NCBI GenBank assembly: GCA_041648495.1
Contig: JBAZOW010000169.1
Span: 1 to 8,139, forward strand
DNA: 8,139 nt
Source of the DNA: Patulibacter sp041648495
GTDB taxonomy: Bacteria > Actinomycetota > Thermoleophilia > Solirubrobacterales > Solirubrobacteraceae
Direction: 5' to 3'
The notes below the pieces were generated by a model that was not told the origin of the DNA, did not search any database, and was given only the letters and a program-made list of their open reading frames with translations. The number at the start of each line of letters is the position of its first letter. Position 1 is the first letter of the stretch. The position numbers were made by a program, and so were the translations under genes. Positions 1-5,924 of the stretch are shown here, piece after piece.

Positions 1-1354
1 ACGACGCGGCCGACTGGATCTGACCGCTCCACGCCTCGACCGGCTCGTCGTAGACGCCGGTCACGATCCAAGCGGGGTGGACGCGCAGGTGCCGGCCGAC
101 CGCCGGGCCGCCGATCCCGGAGCGCAGCAGCACCGCCGGGGTCTCCACGCCGCCCGCGGCCACGACGACCGTCGGCGCGTCGACCCGCAGCCGGGTCGTT
201 CCGCCGTCGGGGCGGGTCACGACCGCGTCGACGCCGGTCGCCTGATCGCCCTCGCGGGTGACCCGCTCGACCCGGCAGCCGACGACCACCCGCGCGCCGT
301 CGTCGGCGGCGTCCTGCAGGTAGGTCTTGAGCGTCGACTGCTTGCAGCCGCGCAGGCAGCCGTTGTTGCAGAACCCGCAGTGCTCGGGCTCGTCGTCCAG
401 CGACACGTTGCGCGGCAGCGGCTCGTGGGCGTAGCCGAGCGCGGTCAGGCCGCGCACCATCCGCTCGGTGTTGCGGTTGTGCCGCGTGGCCTCGGTGTTG
501 ACGTTGATCCGCTGCCAGACGGCGTCGGTGCAGGCGTCGAACTCGGGACCGTCGAGGCCCTCGAGGCCCATCCCGGCCCACAGCGCGCGGATCTCCTGCG
601 GCGTCTTCAGCGAGACCAGCGAGTTGATCACGGTGCCGCCGCCGAGCGCCGAGCCCGCGAGCACGCCGAGCTCGCCGTGCTCGGACCAGATCAGGCCGCC
701 GCCGAGGAACATCTGCGCGCCCTTGGCGTCGAGCTGGTCGAAGTCCGCCTCGTTGCGGTACTCGCCCTGCTCGAGGATCACGACGTCGTGCCCGGCGGCG
801 GCGAGCCGCGCGGCGATCACCGAGCCGCCCGCACCGGAGCCGACCACGCAGACGTCGGCCTCGATCGTCTGCTCGTCCCCGTCGACCGTGACCAGCGGGA
901 TCGTCTTGGGCGCCTCCGCCGGCGACGGCGGGGCGACCGACGGCCCCGGGTAGCCGACCGCCGGCCAGGCCGGGTTGCGCCCGGTCTCGTCGAGCGTGCC
1001 GAGCAGCGTCCCGAAGACCATGCCCTTGAGCTGCTTGATCGCGAACCGCCCGTCGCGGTCCCGGCCCGCTGACCGCAGCGCCGCGGTCCGCGTCTCCAGG
1101 TCCTCGTCGGCGAAGCCCGACGCCCCGAGCCGGTCGAGCAGGCCCAGCAGCGGTCGGCGCACGTAGCCGCGCAGGCCGGGGATCGCCGTCTCGACCGCGC
1201 CGACGATGCCGAGCTCGCGGGCGCCGTCGCGCAGCAGATCGCCGACGGGACCCGGCTCGTCGACGTCGCAGGCGGGCAGCAGCGTCGTGCAAACCGCGTC
1301 GAGCGTTCGGCGACGGGTGGCGTCGAGGTCCATGTCGTGGGTGGTGTCGATCAT
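1..1354 (-). CDS. GMC-family FAD oxidoreductase, long-chain alcohol oxidase-like (3' end cut by window edge)
   Basis: The visible part is 451 residues and runs off the left edge without a stop. It begins MIDTTHDMDLDATRRRTLDA at an ATG preceded by a good GGAGGT site (1362-1367), 7 nt away. Residues 1-150 form an N-terminal region with LDAVCTTLLPACD near residue 18 and NPAWPAVGYPGP near 130. This arrangement resembles the extra N-terminal part of fatty-alcohol oxidase (FAO)-type GMC proteins. The FAD dinucleotide motif VVGSGAGGSVIAARLAAAGH lies at about 168-187, followed by the GMC signature SALGGGTVINSLVSLKTP. A cysteine cluster (C326, C329, C333, C337) precedes KQSTLKTYLQDA. The C-terminal substrate domain with the catalytic His/Asn is outside the window. 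Family members oxidise alcohols using FAD and pass electrons to oxygen or a carrier; the substrate here is unknown. It is the third gene of an apparent operon, 91 bp behind the ABC permease. The family is confident; the FAO-like subfamily is an inference. Confidence 0.88.
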   Translation of the reverse strand, partial: MIDTTHDMDLDATRRRTLDAVCTTLLPACDVDEPGPVGDLLRDGARELGIVGAVETAIPGLRGYVRRPLLGLLDRLGASGFADEDLETRTAALRSAGRDRDGRFAIKQLKGMVFGTLLGTLDETGRNPAWPAVGYPGPSVAPPSPAEAPKTIPLVTVDGDEQTIEADVCVVGSGAGGSVIAARLAAAGHDVVILEQGEYRNEADFDQLDAKGAQMFLGGGLIWSEHGELGVLAGSALGGGTVINSLVSLKTPQEIRALWAGMGLEGLDGPEFDACTDAVWQRINVNTEATRHNRNTERMVRGLTALGYAHEPLPRNVSLDDEPEHCGFCNNGCLRGCKQSTLKTYLQDAADDGARVVVGCRVERVTREGDQATGVDAVVTRPDGGTTRLRVDAPTVVVAAGGVETPAVLLRSGIGGPAVGRHLRVHPAWIVTGVYDEPVEAWSGQIQSAAS

Positions 1355-1361
1355 CGTGGGA

Positions 1362-1367
1362 ACCTCC
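1362..1367 (-). promoter_or_regulatory. Ribosome binding site of the GMC oxidoreductase
   Basis: On the minus strand GGAGGT lies 7 nt before the ATG at 1354. It selects this start over the second in-frame ATG at residue 8. No convincing promoter is visible in the 91-bp gap, which fits translation from a shared operon transcript. Confidence 0.75.
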
Positions 1368-1397
1368 GGATCAAGGGTGGGAGCAGGGCGGGTCGCG

Positions 1398-1444
1398 TCC
1401 CCGGACGGCGGCCGGGGAGCATCGGGGCGTCCGGTAATCGGACG
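1398..1444 (-). other. Two tandem hairpins between the ABC permease and GMC genes
   Basis: Directly after the permease stop, the minus-strand transcript would contain CGTCCG-ATTAC-CGGACG (1444 to 1428), a perfect 6-bp stem. It is followed by TCCCCGG-CCGCCGT-CCGGGGA (1418 to 1398), a perfect 7-bp stem. Neither is followed by a T-run. They may be a weak or partial terminator, or an mRNA-stabilising or processing element that lowers GMC expression relative to the transporter. Short inverted repeats are common in GC-rich DNA, so the functional reading is tentative. Confidence 0.35.
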
Positions 1445-1445
1445 G

Positions 1446-2531
1446 TTACGCCGGTCCCGGGGCCGGCCCTCCCGATCCGGGGGCCGTGGAGGCGCGGCTG
1501 CGCCGGATCCGGATGCCGCGTCCGCGGAGCATTCCGAGACCGACGGCGCCGATCAGGATCAGGCCGCTGACCATCCCCTGCCAGAACGAGGACACGTCGC
1601 TCAGCGTCAGCCCGTTCTGGATCACGCCGAGGAAGAGGACGCCGATCATCGTGCCGAGCACGCCACCCTCGCCGCCGGTGTAGGCGGTCCCGCCGATCAG
1701 CACCGCGGCGATCACCGTCATCAGCATCGACGGATCGGACTCCGGCGAGGCGCCGGTCAGGCGTCCGACCTGGACGACGCTGGCCAGCCCGGCGGCCAGG
1801 CCGGCGATCGCGTAGACCGCCAGCAGCACGGCGGCGACGTTGACGCCGTTGAGCCGCGCCGCCTCCGGGTTGGAGCCGACGGCGAACAGCGCGCGGCCGA
1901 AGGACGTGTAGCGCAGCACGCCGCCGGCGACCAGCAGCAGCACCGCGTCGAAGATCATCAGGGTCGGGATCGGACCGAGGTCGCCGTTGACGAACTCCTT
2001 GATCGGGCCGAACCCGGCGGTCGAGAAGACGCTGATCGTCGCGCCGTCGTTGACCACCAGCGCGAAGCTCTGGAAGATCGACAGCGTGCCGAGGGTGACG
2101 ACCAGGAAGCTGATCTTCAGCTTGCTGATCATGAACCCGTTCAGCGACCCGATGAAGAGGCCGAACGCGACGGTCGCCACGATCGCCACGGGTGCCGCCC
2201 ATCCGGCCTCCAGCGTGAGCCCGAAGACCAGTGCGCAGGCCGCCATCGCCGAGACCGTCGAGAGGTCGATGCCGGCGGAGATGATCACGAACGTGGCGCC
2301 GATCGCCAGGATCAGGATCACGCTGTTGGACGCGACGATGTTGGTGATGTTGTTCCAGGTCAGGAAGGTGTCCTGCGTGATCGTCAGGTAGAGCGACACG
2401 ATCAGGAGACCGACCAGGACGCCGGCGTAGCGGCCGATCGCCGATCGGCGCAGCACCGCCGCGATCGCCGTCGCGCCGCTGCGCGACGCGGCGGGCGGCG
2501 CGTCTTCGGGGGTGGTCGTCTGGGTGCTCAT
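1446..2531 (-). CDS. ABC transporter permease, RbsC/sugar-type (BPD_transp_2 family)
   Basis: This 361-residue integral membrane protein is the channel subunit of a carbohydrate-class ABC importer. A polar N-terminus of about 35 residues precedes a series of hydrophobic segments, roughly 36-52, 68-85, 92-107, 112-130, 140-160, 190-206, 231-253, 267-283, 291-307 and 318-335. A basic, Gly/Pro-rich tail follows. Family motifs are visible: SAGIDLSTVS near 85, VGSNPEAARLNGVNV near 218-232 and the conserved cytoplasmic loop GGTAYTGGEGGVLGT near 280-294. It starts 37 nt after the ATPase stop, so the two are very probably co-transcribed and form one complex. The ATG at 2531 has only a weak Shine-Dalgarno sequence, but no better in-frame start is near it. 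The family is known for ribose, xylose, galactose, polyols and AI-2; nothing here fixes the substrate. Confidence 0.93.
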   Translation of the reverse strand: MSTQTTTPEDAPPAASRSGATAIAAVLRRSAIGRYAGVLVGLLIVSLYLTITQDTFLTWNNITNIVASNSVILILAIGATFVIISAGIDLSTVSAMAACALVFGLTLEAGWAAPVAIVATVAFGLFIGSLNGFMISKLKISFLVVTLGTLSIFQSFALVVNDGATISVFSTAGFGPIKEFVNGDLGPIPTLMIFDAVLLLVAGGVLRYTSFGRALFAVGSNPEAARLNGVNVAAVLLAVYAIAGLAAGLASVVQVGRLTGASPESDPSMLMTVIAAVLIGGTAYTGGEGGVLGTMIGVLFLGVIQNGLTLSDVSSFWQGMVSGLILIGAVGLGMLRGRGIRIRRSRASTAPGSGGPAPGPA

Positions 2532-2568
2532 CAGTCTCGGGTCTCGGTTCGGTGGAAGTCCAGGACGG

Positions 2569-4104
2569 TCAGCGCGCGGCGACGGGCGGCTGTCCGGTGA
2601 CGGCGATGTGGGCGACGGTCTCCTCGTCGAGCGCGGCGTCGTTGACGAGCTCTCCGGCGAGCGCGATCGTGCCGTGCGAGAAGACGAGCAGCCGGTCCGC
2701 GATCCCCAGCAGCTCGGGGAGCTCCGACGAGATCACGATCACCGCCGCTCCCTGCTCGGCCGCGTCCTGCATCAGCTGGTAGATCGCGGCCTTGGCGCCG
2801 ACGTCGACGCCGCGAGTCGGCTCGCTGAGCACGAGCACGTCGAGGCCCAGGGCGAAGATCCGGCCGAGCACGACCTTCTGCTGGTTGCCGCCGGACAGGG
2901 TGGCGATGCTCTGGTGCTCGGAGGACGTCACGACGCCGTAGCGCTCGATCGCCTCGCGGACCGCGCCGCGCTCGGCCCGCGCGTCGACGACGCCGCCCCG
3001 CGAGAAGCGCTGGATCCACGCCGCGGCGAAGTTCTCGCCGACGCTGCGGGTGGGGAAGATCGCGCCGGACTTGCGGTCGTCGGGCACGAACCCGATCCCG
3101 CCGCTGCGGGCGGCGCGCGGGTCGCCCAGCCGGACCGTCCGTCCGCGGACGGAGACGGTTCCGCGGGCGGCGACCGCCCCGCCGAGCGCCAGGCCGAGCT
3201 CGGCCTTGCCCGACCCGACGAGCCCGGCGACGCCGACGATCTCGCCGGCCCGGACGCGCAGCGACGTCGGCCGGAGCTGTCCGTCCTGCGTCTGGAGGTC
3301 CTCGACCTCGAGCACGACGTCGCCGATCGGAATCGCCCGCTTGCCGTAGAAGTCGCTCAGCTCGCGACCGACCATCCGCGCCACCAGCTGGTGCTCGGTG
3401 GTCTCGGGCAGCGGGTACGAGCCCATCAGCCGCCCGTCGCGGAGCACGGTCGCCACCGACGCGACCCGGTACAGCTCGGGCATCCGGTGCGAGATCGTGA
3501 GGACCGCGACGCCCGCGTCGCGCTGCTCCTCGACCATCGTCAGCAGCCGGTCGGTCGCCGCCTCGGACAGCGAGCTGGTCGCCTCGTCGAGGATCAGCAG
3601 GCGCGCCTCGGTCGACATCGCGCGGGCGATCTCGACCTCCTGCTGCAGCTCGAGCGTCAGGTCGCCGACGCGCTGGTCGACGTCGACGTGGACGCCGAGC
3701 CGGTCGAGCACCCGCTGCGCGTCCTCGCGCAGCCGGGGCCAGTCGATCGCGCCGAAGCGGGTCCGCGGGAGGCGGCCGAGGAAGACGTTCTCGGCGACGC
3801 TGAGCGTCGGGGCGAGCGTCAGCTCCTGGCTGATCAGCACGATGCCGAGGTCGAGCGCAGTCTTGGGATCCGGGATCGCGGTGACGACCCCGTCGATCTC
3901 GATCGTGCCCGCGTCCGGCGGCATCATGCCGGCGAGAGCGCGGGCGAGGGTCGACTTGCCGGACCCGTTCTCGCCGGTCAGCGCGTGGACCTCGCCACGG
4001 CGGATCGTCAGGTCGACGCCGTCGAGCGCCTTCACGCCCGGGAAGGACTTGCTCGCGCCGGTGATCCGGACGAGCGGCGGGGCCAGGGCCGTCACGGTGC
4101 TCAC
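2569..4104 (-). CDS. Sugar-type ABC importer ATP-binding protein, two fused NBDs (RbsA/MglA/XylG class)
   Basis: This 511-residue cytoplasmic ATPase powers the importer formed with the adjacent permease. NBD1 has Walker A GENGSGKS (44-51), a Q-loop near Q93, the degenerate signature LTLELQQEVEIARAM (149-163), Walker B LLILDEAT (169-176) and a switch histidine in SHR (H206). NBD2 has a degenerate Walker A GLVGSGKA (294-301), a full LSGGNQQKV signature (403-411) and VLVLSEPTRGVDVG (423-436). In that last motif the usual Walker B aspartate is Ser427, while Glu428 is kept. Full-length fused NBDs, with a weaker first signature and weaker second Walker A, are usual for this class; Ser427 is not. 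The start is GTG at 4104, with GGAG about 7 nt upstream. It is the first gene of the apparent operon and would be transcribed from the 4105-4360 region. No periplasmic binding protein gene is in view. Confidence 0.94.
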   Translation of the reverse strand: MSTVTALAPPLVRITGASKSFPGVKALDGVDLTIRRGEVHALTGENGSGKSTLARALAGMMPPDAGTIEIDGVVTAIPDPKTALDLGIVLISQELTLAPTLSVAENVFLGRLPRTRFGAIDWPRLREDAQRVLDRLGVHVDVDQRVGDLTLELQQEVEIARAMSTEARLLILDEATSSLSEAATDRLLTMVEEQRDAGVAVLTISHRMPELYRVASVATVLRDGRLMGSYPLPETTEHQLVARMVGRELSDFYGKRAIPIGDVVLEVEDLQTQDGQLRPTSLRVRAGEIVGVAGLVGSGKAELGLALGGAVAARGTVSVRGRTVRLGDPRAARSGGIGFVPDDRKSGAIFPTRSVGENFAAAWIQRFSRGGVVDARAERGAVREAIERYGVVTSSEHQSIATLSGGNQQKVVLGRIFALGLDVLVLSEPTRGVDVGAKAAIYQLMQDAAEQGAAVIVISSELPELLGIADRLLVFSHGTIALAGELVNDAALDEETVAHIAVTGQPPVAAR

Positions 4105-4279
4105 CGGGGGACTCCGGACGCGATGCGCTGAGAGATCGAGGTCACACAGAAGACGATCTCATATTTTTGATCACATGTGGAGGGTTCGTGGATAAATTCA
4201 CTCCCGCCGCCTGCTCCAACGGGATAAGGCACCACCGCGGAAGCCCCTCCTCGCCGCGAGCTCCGCCGGTTTGATCATC

Positions 4280-4298
4280 CTTGACAAGCGGATAGTTT
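4280..4298 (+). promoter_or_regulatory. Conserved 19-bp box, copy 1 (candidate operator)
   Basis: The sequence is CTTGACAAGCGGATAGTTT. It matches copy 2 (7880-7898, minus strand) at 16 of 19 positions and copy 3 (7983-8001, minus strand) at 15 of 19. Its left part, CTTGACAAG, is a perfect odd palindrome, as expected for a dimeric regulator. It covers the TTGACA -35 element and most of the spacer of the permease promoter, a position that suits a repressor. The regulator is unknown. Confidence 0.6.
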
Positions 4299-4310
4299 CG
4301 GGCGTACGGT
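4281..4310 (+). promoter_or_regulatory. Predicted promoter of the APC permease
   Basis: A consensus -35 TTGACA (4281-4286) is followed after 18 nt by TACGGT (4305-4310), which keeps the TAnnnT pattern of a -10 box. Transcription would start near 4317, leaving a leader of about 44 nt that contains the ribosome binding site. The assignment is by eye. Confidence 0.5.
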
Positions 4311-4349
4311 GCCGCCGACCGACCCACCGAGTCCGCCACCCGACCGTTC

Positions 4350-4354
4350 AGGAG
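4350..4354 (+). promoter_or_regulatory. Ribosome binding site of the APC permease
   Basis: AGGAG lies 6 nt before the ATG at 4361. It decides this start over reading the open frame further upstream, whose translation is basic and unlike the N-terminus of a transporter. Confidence 0.75.
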
Positions 4355-4360
4355 CACCCG

Positions 4361-5830
4361 ATGTCGCCTCTCCCACCGAACCCCGACGGCGCCCCGACGC
4401 GCGGGCGCCCGACGCTCGCCGGAACCCTCGGCGCCCGACACATCGTCTTCATGGTCGTCGCGGCCGCCGCGCCGATGGCCGTCGTGATCGCGATCATGCC
4501 GATCGCGCTCGCACTCGGCAACGGCGTCGGGACCCCCGGCATGTTCCTCGTCGCGTCGCTGGTGCTGCTGGTCTTCTCGCTCGGCTACACGCGGATGACG
4601 CCGCACGTCCGCAACGCCGGCGCGTTCTACGCCTACATCGCCCACGGCCTCGGCAAGCCGCTCGGCCTCGTCGCCGCCTACTCCGCCGTGATCGCCTACA
4701 ACTCGCTGAGCGCGGCGACCTGCGGCGCGCTCGCCTTCTTCGCCCACGACACGGCCAACAACCTGCTCGGCGTCGACCTGCCGTGGACGGTCTGGGCGGC
4801 GATCGCGATCGCGATCGTCGCTGTGCTCGGCTACCGCAAGATCACGCTGACGGCCCGCGTGCTCGGCGTCGCGCTGCTCGCCGAGGTGCTGGTCCTGCTC
4901 GCGCTCGACGTGGCGATCCTGATCGACCGCGGGCCCGGCGCCTACAGCTTCGACGTGTTCGCCCCGACCAACGTCTTCGGTGGCGTCGTCGGCGTCGCCA
5001 TCATCTACGCCTTCTCCTCGTACCTCGGCTTCGAGGGCACCGCGATCTACGCCGAGGAGGCGCGCGAGCCGAGGCGCGCGGTGCCGCGTGCGACCTACGC
5101 CGCGGTCGCGATCGTCGGCACCTTCTACGTGCTCACCAGCTGGTCGCTGCTCGCCGCCTACGGAGGCGAGCGCTCCTTGGCGATCGCCGGAGAGAACCCC
5201 GGCGGATACGTGTTCGGCCTGACCGACCAGTTCATCGGCTCGGCCGTCACCGACATCACCAACGTGCTGACCGTGACCAGCGCGTTCGCGGCGGTGCTCG
5301 CGTTCCACAACGCCGCGGCGCGGTACTTCTTCGCGCTCTCCCGCGACGGCTTCCTGCCCGCCGCGCTCTCCCGCACCCACCCCCGCCACGGCTCGCCGTA
5401 CGTCGCGGGCATGACCCAGGTCGCGGTGCTCGTCGTGATCGTCGGCGGGTTCGCGATCGCCGGCCTCGACCCGTTGCTGAACCTGTCGACCGCGATGACC
5501 GGCTTCGGCGCGGTCGGCCTGCTCTCGCTGCTGACCGTGACCTCCGCCGCGATCGCCGCCTTCTTCTGGCGTCGCGGGGAGCACGGCGGCCGCACGACGG
5601 TGGCACCGATCGCCGCGACGCTCGGGCTCGGCACCGCGACGGTGCTGGCCCTGGCCAACTACCCCTCGCTGACCGGCAGCGACTCGCAGCTGATCAACAG
5701 CCTCCCGTGGCTCTACCTGCCGGTGCTGGCGGCCGGCCTGGCCTTCGCCCTGTGGATCCGGCGCCGCGCTCCCGAGACCTACGCCGGCATCGGCCGCACG
5801 CCGATCGCGGAGGAGCTGGAGCGCGAATGA
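4361..5830 (+). CDS. APC-superfamily amino acid/amine permease
   Basis: This 489-residue inner-membrane transporter has about 12 hydrophobic segments and a typical length for the APC superfamily. TM1 is RHIVFMVVAAAAPMAVVIAI (26-45), the Ala-Ala-Ala-Ala-Pro variant seen in many actinobacterial members. TM2 and its loop include NAGAFYAYIAHGLGKPLG (85-102). TM6 and the following loop, FEGTAIYAEEAREPRRAVPRA (224-244), is the characteristic substrate-gate region ending in the acidic and Arg/Pro motif. RYFFALSRDGFLP (321-333) is the usual loop after TM8. Such proteins import amino acids, polyamines or other amines by proton or ion coupling; sequence alone does not give the substrate. The convergent neighbour is a primary amine oxidase and both share an upstream box, so an amine or an amine-yielding amino acid is the best guess. 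The gene is transcribed alone, with a hairpin right after its stop. Confidence 0.92.
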   Translation: MSPLPPNPDGAPTRGRPTLAGTLGARHIVFMVVAAAAPMAVVIAIMPIALALGNGVGTPGMFLVASLVLLVFSLGYTRMTPHVRNAGAFYAYIAHGLGKPLGLVAAYSAVIAYNSLSAATCGALAFFAHDTANNLLGVDLPWTVWAAIAIAIVAVLGYRKITLTARVLGVALLAEVLVLLALDVAILIDRGPGAYSFDVFAPTNVFGGVVGVAIIYAFSSYLGFEGTAIYAEEAREPRRAVPRATYAAVAIVGTFYVLTSWSLLAAYGGERSLAIAGENPGGYVFGLTDQFIGSAVTDITNVLTVTSAFAAVLAFHNAAARYFFALSRDGFLPAALSRTHPRHGSPYVAGMTQVAVLVVIVGGFAIAGLDPLLNLSTAMTGFGAVGLLSLLTVTSAAIAAFFWRRGEHGGRTTVAPIAATLGLGTATVLALANYPSLTGSDSQLINSLPWLYLPVLAAGLAFALWIRRRAPETYAGIGRTPIAEELERE

Positions 5831-5832
5831 GT

Positions 5833-5862
5833 CCCGCCCGCCGGGTCCGACCGGCGGGCGGG
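5833..5862. terminator. Strong hairpin after the APC permease, likely terminator
   Basis: A perfect 12-bp inverted repeat, CCCGCCCGCCGG and CCGGCGGGCGGG, flanks a 6-nt loop and starts two bases after the permease stop codon. There is no T-run, which is common for high-GC actinobacterial terminators. Being symmetrical, it could also stop read-through from the amine oxidase. Confidence 0.7.
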
Positions 5863-5871
5863 TCCCGCAGT

Positions 5872-5915
5872 CGGTCGCGCCTCCGGTCGCCACGGGGCGA
5901 CCGGGGACGCGACCG
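5872..5915. terminator. Long hairpin after the amine oxidase, likely terminator
   Basis: Positions 5872-5891 pair with 5896-5915 around the 4-nt loop ACGG. This gives a 20-position stem with 18 Watson-Crick pairs, one G-T wobble (5882/5905) and one mismatch (5880/5907). It lies 9 bp beyond the amine oxidase stop and 9 bp from the first hairpin. No T-run is present. With the 5833-5862 hairpin it forms a two-part barrier between convergent genes. Confidence 0.65.
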
Positions 5916-5924
5916 GGGCGACCG

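Larger units (their letters stand above)
4105..4360. promoter_or_regulatory. Divergent control region between the ABC operon and the APC permease
   Basis: This 256-bp gap is non-coding as far as I can see. Its left part (about 4155-4200) is AT-rich for this genome and contains TTTTTGATCACATGTGG, with the 8-bp palindrome CACATGTG at 4172-4179. It probably carries the promoter of the minus-strand ABC operon, but I cannot assign convincing -35 and -10 boxes. The middle (4200-4270) is GC-rich with no clear motif or riboswitch. The right part holds TTGATCA (4271-4277), the conserved 19-bp box and a TTGACA promoter for the permease. Confidence 0.6.

Noticed and set aside
149..181. Nothing-like repeats of CGTCG and CGACG throughout the window as possible tandem repeats
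   Set aside because: They follow from GC-rich codon use (Val, Asp, Arg codons) and are not periodic beyond the codon.
77..4131. Long plus-strand open frames opposite the GMC, permease and ATPase genes
   Set aside because: Their translations are rich in Arg, Asp, Ala and Gly with no domain, and they lie opposite genes with clear family motifs. Long shadow frames are normal at this GC content.
4200..4270. Riboswitch or small RNA in the divergent gap
   Set aside because: I could not match the sequence to a known riboswitch core, and no stem plus T-run is visible.
4271..4360. Upstream extension of the APC permease frame
   Set aside because: It would include the promoter and box. AGGAG fits the ATG at 4361, and the extension has no transporter character.
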